Assembly: GCA_949752795.1 (NCBI GenBank)
Contig: CATKHW010000011.1
Coordinates: 124,001-188,000, forward strand
From: Hyperoodon ampullatus
Taxonomy: Eukaryota; Chordata; Mammalia; Artiodactyla; Ziphiidae
Length of the DNA stretch: 64,000 nt
Direction: 5' to 3'
Part shown: one piece after another, positions 10,438-24,351 of the stretch
How positions within the stretch are numbered: the stretch's first letter is position 1
Layout: every line of letters starts with the position of its first letter
Made by a program: the position numbers and the translations under genes
Notes under the pieces: model-generated
Databases searched by the model: none
The model's input: only the letters and a program-made list of their open reading frames with translations
Told to the model about the DNA's origin: nothing

Positions 10438-12177
10438 CCAGCCTTATGCCACATCCAGCTGTCATTGTAGATAGGGTCATTTCAGGTTTCATCAGAGACC
10501 CTGAAGGAATTGTAAAGAATTTCCCAGTTTTTTTTGTTTTGTTTTTGAAATTCCTTTTTATAGTGGGTTTGAGCTGATTCTCGCTGCCATATTTATCCCA
10601 GTCTAGGCACACTTGATTCCCTTATGGAGACATATCAATACATAGGTTTTAAGATTCTTACTAGTCAGATATATTCCTCTGCGGGAAATATGGGGTTTTG
10701 AGTCCCTTTCACTGAGGAAGGTGTAGGTCTTGTCTATTCCATAGTTGGTTTTTGGAACGGTACCTGTGCTTATATCAAACTCTGGTTTTATGCATCACCC
10801 CACCTCTCCTTCCCCCTTAAGCAGGCATAAGAGTGTTTTCTAAATGTGAGACACTGTTCTCTTTCCTAACTCAGTTCAAGTGTAGCCATGTTTACAGGAT
10901 CTTCATAAGTGATATCTTATGATAAGTTTCTTTTTCTCTGTGACATATTTCACTTAGAATCATCGTACCTGAATCCACCCATTTTGCTGCTACTGGTCTT
11001 ATGACATTGATTTCATGGCTGAGGGATATTCCATCGTACGTAAGTACCACAATTTTTTGAACCAATTTTATATTTCCTGGGATATTTAAGGTGTACCCAA
11101 GTTGAGGTCCTTGTAAGCAGTGCAGCCCTAAATTTTGGGGTGGCTCTGTCTTATTGATTTTCAGTTTTTCCCAGGTATATTCCCTAGACTGGAAGTGCCC
11201 TTGGCTCTGTAGCTCTGTTGTTTACTTGTTTTAGGGAACACAATGCACTCCTCCAGAGAGGCAGTTGGCAATTTACATCCCGCCCATCAACATAAAAAGG
11301 CTCCCTGTTCTCCAGGGCCTGTCTTGCCTTTCTGGTTTTTACACATTTTTTGGATGTCCCTTTTGACCGGTGGGAAGTGATACTTCTTTGTAGTGGAGAT
11401 TTGCATTGCCCGCTTGCTTGCTTGGCCAAAAAGTGCGTATGCGTTTTCTCCTGAATATATTCAGGAGAAAACGCATATGCCCTTTTTGGCCAAGTGCATC
11501 ATTGTCGAAGTTGTGCCCCTCTTCCTGTGCTTTAAAGGCGATTCCAACGTACCTCTTGAAATCTGTTTCCTGCTATTCTGCCTCGCTTTCAAGTCCGCCT
11601 CGTTGCCTTCCCTCAACAGATTTTTGGACGATAGTTGTCCTTTATTACTCGGCCAGTTTGTGAATTGCTGTGCCCCTGAGCTCCATTTTTCAACTCGTTT
11701 TTGGTGAGCTGACCGCAAGTCCAAAATTTTGGTTCAGGATCTATACTGATTCCCGGTGGGTGGCTGAGACTTTGGTTAATTCTTCTTCCTGCCGGGAAAT
11801 TACAGTGATATGTGCCCGTCCAAATGCCTAACAGCTACTCTCTCATTGGTTCTCCCTCTTCCCTTTCATCCTCTGCCAAATTGGCAACCTGTGCGAACCA
11901 GGAGGTTAAAGGGGCTGTCTCTCCAAGTTGGGAGGTTGATAATAAAGCAGATGGAAAGTCAAACCGGAGCACCAGGAGAGGGACTATTCGTTGAGTTTTA
12001 GAAACCTTTCGTATTCACAGTGTGTCCGTTCTCTAGGATTCCCGTACATGTTATATCTGTAGTAATATTCCCTTCAACCTGGAGAGTTGGGACCCATGGA
12101 ATGTGTGCCATGCATTATTGCTTTAAAGGGTCTGCATTTGCTCACCCAATCTCACCAATCCTCTCAGTCCCAAGTGT
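10438..12177. repeat. Monomer 7 (type A, 'ctaggcac' subgroup)
   Basis: T8; 'gatatc' in a type A unit. Private 'gacatattt' and 'cataaaaagg'. Palindrome 11421-11494 has one change in each arm ('aagtgcg', 'catatgcc') at different positions, so two mispairs. Confidence 0.95.
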
Positions 12178-13916
12178 CCAGCCTTATGCCACATCCAGCT
12201 GTCATTGTAGATAGGGTCATTTCAGGTTTCATCAGAGACCCTGAAGGAATTGTAAAGAATTTCCTAGTTTTTTTGTTTTATTTTTGAAATTCCTTTTTAT
12301 AGTGGGTTTGAGCTGATTCTCGCTGCCATATTTATCCCAGTCTAGACACACTTGATTCCCTTACGGAGACATATCAATACATAGGTTTTAAGATTCTTAC
12401 TAGTCAGATATATTCCTCTGCGGGAAATATGGGGTTTTGAGTCCCTTTCACTGAGGAAGGTGTAGGTCTTGTCTATTCCATAGTTGGTTTTTGGAACGGT
12501 ACCTGTGCTTATATCAAACTCTGGTTTTATGCATCACCCCACCTCTCCTTCCCCCTTAAGCAGGCATAAGAGTGTTTTCTAAATGTGAGACACTGTTCTC
12601 TTTCCTAACTCAGTTCAAGTGTAGCCATGTTTACAGGATCTTCATAAGTGATAACTTATGATAAGTTTCTTTTTCTCTGTGACTTATTTCACTTAGAATC
12701 ATCGTACCTGAATCCAACCATTTTGCTGCTACTGGTCTTATGACATTGATTTCATGGCTGAGGGATATTCCATCGTATGTAAGTACCACAATTTTTTGAA
12801 CCAATTTTATATTTCCTGGGATATTTAAGGTGTACCCAAGTTGAGGTCCTTGTAAGCAGAGCAGCCCTAAATTTTGGGGTGGCTCTGTCTTATTGATTTT
12901 CAGTTTTTCCCAGGTATATTCCCTAGACTGGAAGTGCCCTTGGCTCTGTAGCTCTGTTGTTTACTTGTTTTAGGGAACACAATGCACTCCTCCAGAGAGG
13001 CAGTTGGCAATTTACATCCCGCCCATCAACATAACAAGGCTCCCTGTTCTCCAGGGCCTGTCTTGCCTTTCTGGTTTTTACACATTTTGTGGATGTCCCT
13101 TTTGACCGGTGGGAAGTGATACTTCTTTGTAGTGGAGATTTGCATTGCCCGCTTGCTTGCTTGGCCAAAAAGGGCGTATGCGTTTTCTCCTGAATATATT
13201 CAGGAGAAAACGCATACGCCCTTTTTGGCCAAGTGCATCATTGTCGAAGTTGTGCCCCTCTTCCTGTGCTTTAAAGGCGATTCCAACGTACCTCTTGAAA
13301 TCTGTTTCGTGCTATTCTGCCTCGCTTTCAAGTCCGCCTCGTTGCCTTCCCTCAACAGATTTTTGGACGATAGTTGTCCTTTATTACTCGGCCAGTTTGT
13401 GAATTGCTGTGCCCCTGAGCTCCATTTTTCAACTCGTTTTTGGTGAGCTGACCGCAAGTCCAAAATTTTGGTTCAGGATCTATACTGATTCCCGGTGGGT
13501 GGCTGAGACTTTGGTTAATTCTTCTTCCTGCCGGGAAATTACAGTGATATGTGCCCGTCCAAATGCCTAACAGCTACTCTCTCATTGGTTCTCCCTCTTC
13601 CCTTTCATCCTCTGCCAAATTGGCAACCTGTGCGAACCAGGAGGTTAAAGGGGCTGTCTCTCCAAGTTGGGAGGTTGATAATAAAGCAGATGGAAAGTCA
13701 AACCGGAGCACCAGGAGAGGGACTATTCGTTGAGTTTTAGAAACCTTTCGTATTCACAGTGTGTCCGTTCTCTAGGATTCCCGTACATGTTATATCTGTA
13801 GTAATATTCCCTTCAACCTGGAGAGTTGGGACCCATGGAATGTGTGCCATGCATTATTGCTTTAAAGGGTCTGCATTTGCTCACCCAATCTCACCAATCC
13901 TCTCAGTCCCAAGTGT
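12178..13916. repeat. Monomer 8 (type A, 'tcctag' group)
   Basis: First of the highly similar group with 'aatttcctag', 'aatccaacc' and 'cgtatg'. Private 'gcagagcag' and 'tttcgtgc'. 'gtggag' present. Palindrome 13160-13233 perfect. Confidence 0.95.
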
Positions 13917-15655
13917 CCAGCCTTATGCCACATCCAGCTGTCATTGTAGATAGGGTCATTTCAGGTTTCATCAGAGACCCTGAAGGAATTGTAAAGAATT
14001 TCCTAGTTTTTTTGTTTTATTTTTGAAATTCCTTTTTATAGTGGGTTTGAGCTGATTCTCGCTGCCATATTTATCCCAGTCTAGACACACTTGATTCCCT
14101 TACGGAGACATATCAATACATAGGTTTTAAGATTCTTACTAGTCAGATATATTCCTCTGCGGGAAATATGGGGTTTTGAGTCCCTTTCACTGAGGAAGGT
14201 GTAGGTCTTGTCTATTCCATAGTTGGTTTTTGGAACGGTACCTGTGCTTATATCAAACTCTGGTTTTATGCATCACCCCACCTCTCCTTCCCCCTTAAGC
14301 AGGCATAAGAGTGTTTTCTAAATGTGAGACACTGTTCTCTTTCCTAACTCAGTTCAAGTGTAGCCATGTTTACAGGATCTTCATAAGTGATAACTTATGA
14401 TAAGTTTCTTTTTCTCTGTGACTTATTTCACTTAGAATCATCGTACCTGAATCCAACCATTTTGCTGCTACTGGTCTTATGACATTGATTTCATGGCTGA
14501 GGGATATTCCATCGTATGTAAGTACCACAATTTTTTGAACCAATTTTATATTTCCTGGGATATTTAAGGTGTACCCAAGTTGAGGTCCTTGTAAGCAGTG
14601 CAGCCCTAAATTTTGGGGTGGCTCTGTCTTATTGATTTTCAGTTTTTCCCAGGTATATTCCCTAGACTGGAAGTGCCCTTGGCTCTGTAGCTCTGTTGTT
14701 TACTTGTTTTAGGGAACACAATGCACTCCTCCAGAGAGGCAGTTGGCAATTTACATCCCGCCCATCAACATAACAAGGCTCCCTGTTCTCCAGGGCCTGT
14801 CTTGCCTTTCTGGTTTTTACACATTTTGTGGATGTCCCTTTTGACCGGTGGGAAGTGATACTTCTTTGTAGTGCAGATTTGCATTGCCCGCTTGCTTGCT
14901 TGGCCAAAAAGGGCGTATGCGTTTTCTCCTGAATATATTCAGGAGAAAACGCATACGCCCTTTTTGGCCAAGTGCATCATTGTCGAAGTTGTGCCCCTCT
15001 TCCTGTGCTTTAAAGGCGATTCCAACGTACCTCTTGAAATCTGTTTCCTGCTATTCTGCCTCGCTTTCAAGTCCGCCTCGTTGCCTTCCCTCAACAGATT
15101 TTTGGACGATAGTTGTCCTTTATTACTCGGCCAGTTTGTGAATTGCTGTGCCCCTGAGCTCCATTTTTCAACTCGTTTTTGGTGAGCTGACCTCAAGTCC
15201 AAAATTTTGGTTCAGGATCTATACTGATTCCCGGTGGGTGGCTGAGACTTTGGTTAATTCTTCTTCCTGCCGGGAAATTACAGTGATATGTGCCCGTCCA
15301 AATGCCTAACAGCTACTCTCTCATTGGTTCTCCCTCTTCCCTTTCATCCTCTGCCAAATTGGCAACCTGTGCGAACCAGGAGGTTAAAGGGGCTGTCTCT
15401 CCAAGTTGGGAGGTTGATAATAAAGCAGATGGAAAGTCAAACCGGAGCACCAGGAGAGGGACTATTCGTTGAGTTTTAGAAACCTTTCGTATTCACAGTG
15501 TGTCCGTTCTCTAGGATTCCCGTACATGTTATATCTGTAGTAATATTCCCTTCAACCTGGAGAGTTGGGACCCATGGAATGTGTGCCATGCATTATTGCT
15601 TTAAAGGGTCTGCATTTGCTCACCCAATCTCACCAATCCTCTCAGTCCCAAGTGT
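13917..15655. repeat. Monomer 9 (type A, 'tcctag' group)
   Basis: As monomer 8 but with 'gtgcag' and private 'gacctcaag'. Palindrome 14899-14972 perfect. Confidence 0.95.
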
Positions 15656-17394
15656 CCAGCCTTATGCCACATCCAGCTGTCATTGTAGATAGGGTCATTT
15701 CAGGTTTCATCAGAGACCCTGAAGGAATTGTAAAGAATTTCCTAGTTTTTTTGTTTTATTTTTGAAATTCCTTTTTATAGTGGGTTTGAGCTGATTCTCG
15801 CTGCCATATTTATCCCAGTCTAGACACACTTGATTCCCTTACGGAGACATATCAATACATAGGTTTTAAGATTCTTACTAGTCAGATATATTCCTCTGCG
15901 GGAAATATGGGGTTTTGAGTCCCTTTCACTGAGGAAGGTGTAGGTCTTGTCTATTCCATAGTTGGTTTTTGGAACGGTACCTGTGCTTATATCAAACTCT
16001 GGTTTTATGCATCACCCCACCTCTCCTTCCCCCTTAAGCAGGCATAAGAGTGTTTTCTAAATGTGAGACACTGTTCTCTTTCCTAACTCAGTTCAAGTGT
16101 AGCCATGTTTACAGGATCTTCATAAGTGATAACTTATGATAAGTTTCTTTTTCTCTGTGACTTATTTCACTTAGAATCATCGTACCTGAATCCAACCATT
16201 TTGCTGCTACTGGTCTTATGACATTGATTTCATGGCTGAGGGATATTCCATCGTATGTAAGTACCACAATTTTTTGAACCAATTTTATATTTCCTGGGAT
16301 ATTTAAGGTGTACCCAAGTTGAGGTCCTTGTAAGCAGTGCAGCCCTAAATTTTGGGGTGGCTCTGTCTTATTGATTTTCAGTTTTTCCCAGGTATATTCC
16401 CTAGACTGGAAGTGCCCTTGGCTCTGTAGCTCTGTTGTTTACTTGTTTTAGGGAACACAATGCACTCCTCCAGAGAGGCAGTTGGCAATTTACATCCCGC
16501 CCATCAACATAACAAGGCTCCCTGTTCTCCAGGGCCTGTCTTGCCTTTCTGGTTTTTACACATTTTGTGGATGTCCCTTTTGACCGGTGGGAAGTGATAC
16601 TTCTTTGTAGTGGAGATTTGCATTGCCCGCTTGCTTGCTTGGCCAAAAAGGGCGTATGCGTTTTCTCCTGAATATATTCAGGAGAAAACGCATACGCCCT
16701 TTTGGGCCAAGTGCATCATTGTCGAAGTTGTGCCCCTCTTCCTGTGCTTTAAAGGCGATTCCAACGTACCTCTTGAAATCTGTTTCCTGCTATTCTGCCT
16801 CGCTTTCAAGTCCGCCTCGTTGCCTTCCCTCAACAGATTTTTGGACGATAGTTGTCCTTTATTACTCGGCCAGTTTGTGAATTGCTGTGCCCCTGAGCTC
16901 CATTTTTCAACTCGTTTTTGGTGAGCTGACCGCAAGTCCAAAATTTTGGTTCAGGACCTATACTGATTCCCGGTGGGTGGCTGAGACTTTGGTTAATTCT
17001 TCTTCCTGCCGGGAAATTACAGTGATATGTGCCCGTCCAAATGCCTAACAGCTACTCTCTCATTGGTTCTCCCTCTTCCCTTTCATCCTCTGCCAAATTG
17101 GCAACCTGTGCGAACCAGGAGGTTAAAGGGGCTGTCTCTCCAAGTTGGGAGGTTGATAATAAAGCAGATGGAAAGTCAAACCGGAGCACCAGGAGAGGGA
17201 CTATTCGTTGAGTTTTAGAAACCTTTCGTATTCACAGTGTGTCCGTTCTCTAGGATTCCCGTACATGTTATATCTGTAGTAATATTCCCTTCAACCTGGA
17301 GAGTTGGGACCCATGGAATGTGTGCCATGCATTATTGCTTTAAAGGGTCTGCATTTGCTCACCCAATCTCACCAATCCTCTCAGTCCCAAGTGT
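15656..17394. repeat. Monomer 10 (type A, 'tcctag' group)
   Basis: 'gtggag' and 'ggacctata'. Palindrome 16638-16711 has T to G in the right arm ('ccttttgggcc'), the same change as monomer 2 although the types differ. Confidence 0.95.
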
Positions 17395-19133
17395 CCAGCC
17401 TTATGCCACATCCAGCTGTCATTGTAGATAGGGTCATTTCAGGTTTCATCAGAGACCCTGAAGGAATTGTAAAGAATTTCCCAGTTTTTTTGTTTTATTT
17501 TTGAAATTCCTTTTTATAGTGGGTTTGAGCTGATTCTCGCTGCCATATTTATCCCAGTCTAGACACACTTGATTCCCTTACGGAGACATATCAATACATA
17601 GGTTTTAAGATTCTTACTAGTCAGATATATTCCTCTGCGGGAAATATGGGGTTTTGAGTCCCTTTCACTGAGGAAGGTGTAGGTCTTGTCTATTCCATAG
17701 TTGGTTTTTGGAACGGTACCTGTGCTTATATCAAACTCTGGTTTTATGCATCACCCCACCTCTCCTTCCCCCTTAAGCAGGCATAAGAGTGTTTTCTAAA
17801 TGTGAGACACTGTTCTCTTTCCTAACTCAGTTCAAGTGTAGCCATGTTTACAGGATCTTCATAAGTGATATCTTATGATAAGTTTCTTTTTCTCTGTGAC
17901 TTATTTCACTTAGAATCATCGTACCTGAATCCACCCATTTTGCTGCTACTGGTCTTATGACATTGATTTCATGGCTGAGGGATATTCCATCGTACGTAAG
18001 TACCACAATTTTTTGAACCATTTTTATATTTCCTGGGATATTTAAGGTGTACCCAAGTTGAGGTCCTTGTAAGCAGTGCAGCCCTAAATTTTGGGGTGGC
18101 TGTGTCTTTTTGATTTTCAGTTTTCCCAAGGTATATTCCCTAGACTGGAAGTGCCCTTGGCTCTGTAGCTCTGCTGTTTACTTGTTTTAGGGAACACAAT
18201 GCACTCCTCCAGAGAGGCAGTTGGAAATTTACATCCCGCCCATCAGCATAACAAGGCTCCCTGTTCTCCAGGGCCTGTCTTGCCTTTCTGGTTTTTACAC
18301 ATTTTGGGGATGTCCCTTTTGACCGGTGGGAAGTGATACTTCTTTGTAGTGCAGATTTGCATTGCCCGCTTGCTTGCTTGGCCAAAAAGGGCGTATGCGT
18401 TTTCTCCTGAATATATTCAGGAGGAAACGCATACGCCCTTTTTGGCCAAGTGCATCATTGTCGAAGTTGTGCCCCTCTTCCTGTGCTTTAAAGGCGATTC
18501 CAACGTACCTCTGGAAATCTGTTTCCTGCTATTCTGCCTCGCTTTCAAGTCCGCCTCGTTGCCTTCCCTCAACAGATTTTTGGACGATAGTTGTCCTTTA
18601 TTACTCGGCCAGTTTGTGAATCGCTGTGCCCCTGAGCTCCATTTTTCAACTCGTTTTTGGTGAGCTGACCGCAAGTCCAAAATTTTGGTTCAGGATCTAT
18701 ACTGATTCCCGGTGGGTGGCTGAGACTTTGGTTAATTCTTCTTCCTGCCGGGAAATTACAGTGATATGTGCCCGTCCAAATGCCTAACAGCTACTCTCTC
18801 ATTGGTTCTCCCTCTTCCCTTTCATCCTCTGCCAAATTGGCAACCTGTGCGAACCAGGAGGTTAAAGGGGCTGTCTCTCCAAGTTGGGAGGTTGATAATA
18901 AAGCAGATGGAAAGTCAAACCGGAGCACCAGGAGAGGGACTATTCGTTGAGTTTTAGAAACCTTTCGTATTCACAGTGTGTCCGTTCTCTAGGATTCCCG
19001 TACATGTTATATCTGTAGTAATATTCCCTTCAACCTGGAGAGTTGGGACCCATGGAATGTGTGCCATGCATTATTGCTTTAAAGGGTCTGCATTTGCTCA
19101 CCCAATCTCACCAATCCTCTCAGTCCCAAGTGT
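17395..19133. repeat. Monomer 11 (type B)
   Basis: 'gatatc', 'gttggaaattt', 'ttttgggg', 'cctctgg'; private 'ctctgctg' and 'gaatcgctg'. Palindrome 18377-18450 has one right-arm change ('aggaggaaac'). Confidence 0.95.
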
Positions 19134-20873
19134 CCAGCCTTATGCCACATCCAGCTGTCATTGTAGATAGGGTCATTTCAGGTTTCATCAGAGACCCTGA
19201 AGGAATTGTAAAGAATTTCCCAGTTTTTTTTGTTTTGTTTTTGAAATTCCTTTTTATAGTGGGTTTGAGCTGATTCTCGCTGCCATGTTTATGCCAGTCT
19301 AGACACACTTGATTCCCTTATGGAGACATATCAATACATAGGTTTTAAGATTCTTACTAGTCAGATATATTCCTCTGCGGGAAATATGGGGTTTTGAGTC
19401 CCTTTCACTGAGGAAGGTGTAGGTCTTGTCTATTCCATAGTTGGTTTTTGGAACGGTACCTGTGCTTATATCAAACTGTGGTTTTATGCATCACCCCACC
19501 TCTCCTTCCCCCTTAAGCAGGCATAAGAGTGTTTTCTAAATGTGAGACACTGTTCTCTTTCCTAACTCAGTTCAAGTGTAGCCATGTTTACAGGATCTTC
19601 ATAAGTGATAACTTATGATAAGTTTCTTTTTCTCTGTGACTTATTTCACTTAGAATCATCGTACCTGAATCCACCCATTTTGCTGCTACTGGTCTTATGA
19701 CATTGATTTCATGGCTGAGGGATATTCCATCGTACGTAAGTACCACAATTTTTTGAACCAATTTTATATTTCCTGGGATATTTAAGGTGTACCCAAGTTG
19801 AGGTCCTTGTAAGCAGTGCAGCCCTAAATTTTGGGGTGGCTCTGTCTTATTGATTTTCAGTTTTTCCCAGGTATATTCCCTAGACTGGAAGTGCCCTTGG
19901 CTCTGTAGCTCTGTTGTTTACTTGTTTTAGGGAACACAATGCACTCCTCCAGAGAGGCAGTTGGCAATTTACATCCCGCCCATCAACATAACAAGGCTCC
20001 CTGTTCTCCAGGGCCTGTCTTGCCTTTCTGGTTTTTACACATATTTTGGATGTCCCTTTTGACCGGTGGGAAGTGATACTTCTTTGTAGTGGAGATTTGC
20101 ATTGCCCGCTTGCTTGCTTGGCCAAAAAGGGCGTATGCGTTTTCTCCTGAATATATTCAGGAGAAAACGCATACGCCCTTTTTGGCCAAGTGCATCATTG
20201 TCGAAGTTGTGCCCCTCTTCCTGTGCTTTAAAGGCGATTCCAACGTACCTCTTGAAATCTGTTTCCTGCTATTCTGCCTCGCTTTCAAGTCCGCCTCGTT
20301 GCCTTCCCTCAACAGATTTTTGGACGATAGTTGTCCTTTATTACTCGGCCAGTTTGTGAATTGCTGTGCCCCTGAGCTCCATTTTTCAACTCGTTTTTGG
20401 TGAGCTGACCGCAAATCCAAAATTTTGGTTCAGGATCTATACTGATTCCCGGTGGGTGGCTGAGACTTTGGTTAATTCTTCTTCCTGCCGGGAAATTACA
20501 GTGATATGTGCCCGTCCAAATGCCTAACAGCTACTCTCTCATTGGTTCTCCCTCTTCCCTTTCATCCTCTGCCAAATTGGCAACCTGTGCGAACCAGGAG
20601 GTTAAAGGGGCTGTCTCTCCAAGTTGGGAGGTTGATAATAAAGCAGATGGAAAGTCAAACCGGAGCACCAGGAGAGGGACTATTCGTTGAGTTTTAGAAA
20701 CCTTTCGTATTCACAGTGTGTCCGTTCTCTAGGATTCCCGTACATGTTATATCTGTAGTAATATTCCCTTCAACCTGGAGAGTTGGGACCCATGGAATGT
20801 GTGCCATGCATTATTGCTTTAAAGGGTCTGCATTTGCTCACCCAATCTCACCAATCCTCTCAGTCCCAAGTGT
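19134..20873. repeat. Monomer 12 (type A, T8, twin of 34)
   Basis: Shares with monomer 34 the T8 run, 'catgtttatgcc', 'cttatgg', 'aaactgtgg' and 'acatattttgg'. Private 'gcaaatcc'. Palindrome 20117-20190 perfect. Confidence 0.95.
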
Positions 20874-22612
20874 CCAGCCTTATGCCACATCCAGCTGTCA
20901 TTGTAGATAGGGTCATTTCAGGTTTCATCAGAGACCCTGAAGGAATTGTAAAGAATTTCCTAGTTTTTTTGTTTTATTTTTGAAATTCCTTTTTATAGTG
21001 GGTTTGAGCTGATTCTCGCTGCCATATTTATCCCAGTCTAGACACACTTGATTCCCTTACGGAGACATATCAATACATAGGTTTTAAGATTCTTACTAGT
21101 CAGATATATTCCTCTGCGGGAAATATGGGGTTTTGAGTCCCTTTCACTGAGGAAGGTGTAGGTCTTGTCTATTCCATAGTTGGTTTTTGGAACGGTACCT
21201 GTGCTTATATCAAACTCTGGTTTTATGCATCACCCCACCTCTCCTTCCCCCTTAAGCAGGCATAAGAGTGTTTTCTAAATGTGAGACACTGTTCTCTTTC
21301 CTAACTCAGTTCAAGTGTAGCCATGTTTACAGGATCTTCATAAGTGATAACTTATGATAAGTTTCTTTTTCTCTGTGACTTATTTCACTTAGAATCATCG
21401 TACCTGAATCCAACCATTTTGCTGCTACTGGTCTTATGACATTGATTTCATGGCTGAGGGATATTCCATCGTATGTAAGTACCACAATTTTTTGAACCAA
21501 TTTTATATTTCCTGGGATATTTAAGGTGTACCCAAGTTGAGGTCCTTGTAAGCAGTGCAGCCCTAAATTTTGGGGTGGCTCTGTCTTATTGATTTTCAGT
21601 TTTTCCCAGGTATATTCCCTAGACTGGAAGTGCCCTTGGCTCTGTAGCTCTGTTGTTTACTTGTTTTAGGGAACACAATGCACTCCTCCAGAGAGGCAGT
21701 TGGCAATTTACATCCCGCCCATCAACATAACAAGGCTCCCTGTTCTCCAGGGCCTGTCTTGCCTTTCTGGTTTTTACACATTTTGTGGATGTCCCTTTTG
21801 ACCGGTGGGAAGTGATACTTCTTTGTAGTGGAGATTTGCATTGCCCGCTTGCTTGCTTGGCCAAAAAGGGCGTATGCGTTTTCTCCTGAATATATTCAGG
21901 AGAAAACGCATACGCCCTTTTTGGCCAAGTGCATCATTGTCGAAGTTGTGCCCCTCTTCCTGTGCTTTAAAGGCGATTCCAACGTACCTCTTGAAATCTG
22001 TTTCCTGCTATTCTGCCTCGCTTTCAAGTCCGCCTCGTTGCCTTCCCTCAACAGATTTTTGGACGATAGTTGTCCTTTATTACTCGGCCAGTTTGTGAAT
22101 TGCTGTGCCCCTGAGCTCCATTTTTCAACTCGTTTTTGGTGAGCTGACCGCAAGTCCAAAATTTTGGTTCAGGATCTATACTGATTCCCGGTGGGTGGCT
22201 GAGACTTTGGTTAATTCTTCTTCCTGCCGGGAAATTACAGTGATATGTGCCCGTCCAAATGCCTAACAGCTACTCTCTCATTGGTTCTCCCTCTTCCCTT
22301 TCATCCTCTGCCAAATTGGCAACCTGTGCGAACCAGGAGGTTAAAGGGGCTGTCTCTCCAAGTTGGGAGGTTGATAATAAAGCAGATGGAAAGTCAAACC
22401 GGAGCACCAGGAGAGGGACTATTCGTTGAGTTTTAGAAACCTTTCGTATTCACAGTGTGTCCGTTCTCTAGGATTCCCGTACATGTTATATCTGTAGTAA
22501 TATTCCCTTCAACCTGGAGAGTTGGGACCCATGGAATGTGTGCCATGCATTATTGCTTTAAAGGGTCTGCATTTGCTCACCCAATCTCACCAATCCTCTC
22601 AGTCCCAAGTGT
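20874..22612. repeat. Monomer 13 (type A, 'tcctag' group)
   Basis: Start of the two-unit alternation 13-17: enters with 'tcctag', carries 'ggatct'. 'gtggag'. Palindrome 21856-21929 perfect. Confidence 0.95.
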
Positions 22613-24351
22613 CCAGCCTTATGCCACATCCAGCTGTCATTGTAGATAGGGTCATTTCAGGTTTCATCAGAGACCCTGAAGGAATTGTAAAGAATTTCCC
22701 AGTTTTTTTGTTTTATTTTTGAAATTCCTTTTTATAGTGGGTTTGAGCTGATTCTCGCTGCCATATTTATCCCAGTCTAGACACACTTGATTCCCTTACG
22801 GAGACATATCAATACATAGGTTTTAAGATTCTTACTAGTCAGATATATTCCTCTGCGGGAAATATGGGGTTTTGAGTCCCTTTCACTGAGGAAGGTGTAG
22901 GTCTTGTCTATTCCATAGTTGGTTTTTGGAACGGTACCTGTGCTTATATCAAACTCTGGTTTTATGCATCACCCCACCTCTCCTTCCCCCTTAAGCAGGC
23001 ATAAGAGTGTTTTCTAAATGTGAGACACTGTTCTCTTTCCTAACTCAGTTCAAGTGTAGCCATGTTTACAGGATCTTCATAAGTGATAACTTATGATAAG
23101 TTTCTTTTTCTCTGTGACTTATTTCACTTAGAATCATCGTACCTGAATCCAACCATTTTGCTGCTACTGGTCTTATGACATTGATTTCATGGCTGAGGGA
23201 TATTCCATCATATGTAAGTACCACAATTTTTTGAACCAATTTTATATTTCCTGGGATATTTAAGGTGTACCCAAGTTGAGGTCCTTGTAAGCAGTGCAGC
23301 CCTAAATTTTGGGGTGGCTCTGTCTTATTGATTTTCAGTTTTTCCCAGGTATATTCCCTAGACTGGAAGTGCCCTTGGCTCTGTAGCTCTGTTGTTTACT
23401 TGTTTTAGGGAACACAATGCACTCCTCCAGAGAGGCAGTTGGCAATTTACATCCCGCCCATCAACATAACAAGGCTCCCTGTTCTCCAGGGCCTGTCTTG
23501 CCTTTCTGGTTTTTACACATTTTGTGGATGTCCCTTTTGACCGGTGGGAAGTGATACTTCTTTGTAGTGGAGATTTGCATTGCCCGCTTGCTTGCTTGGC
23601 CAAAAAGGGCGTATGCGTTTTCTCCTGAATATATTCAGGAGAAAACGCATACGCCCTTTTTGGCCAAGTGCATCATTGTCGAAGTTGTGCCCCTCTTCCT
23701 GTGCTTTAAAGGCGATTCCAACGTACCTCTTGAAATCTGTTTCCTGCTATTCTGCCTCGCTTTCAAGTCCGCCTCGTTGCCTTCCCTCAACAGATTTTTG
23801 GACGATAGTTGTCCTTTATTACTCGGCCAGTTTGTGAATTGCTGTGCCCCTGAGCTCCATTTTTCAACTCGTTTTTGGTGAGCTGACCGCAAGTCCAAAA
23901 TTTTGGTTCAGGACCTATACTGATTCCCGGTGGGTGGCTGAGACTTTGGTTAATTCTTCTTCCTGCCGGGAAATTACAGTGATATGTGCCCGTCCAAATG
24001 CCTAACAGCTACTCTCTCATTGGTTCTCCCTCTTCCCTTTCATCCTCTGCCAAATTGGCAACCTGTGCGAACCAGGAGGTTAAAGGGGCTGTCTCTCCAA
24101 GTTGGGAGGTTGATAATAAAGCAGATGGAAAGTCAAACCGGAGCACCAGGAGAGGGACTATTCGTTGAGTTTTAGAAACCTTTCGTATTCACAGTGTGTC
24201 CGTTCTCTAGGATTCCCGTACATGTTATATCTGTAGTAATATTCCCTTCAACCTGGAGAGTTGGGACCCATGGAATGTGTGCCATGCATTATTGCTTTAA
24301 AGGGTCTGCATTTGCTCACCCAATCTCACCAATCCTCTCAGTCCCAAGTGT
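22613..24351. repeat. Monomer 14 (type A)
   Basis: Enters with 'tcccag', carries 'ggacct' and doubly decayed 'catcatatg'. Palindrome 23595-23668 perfect. Confidence 0.95.
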
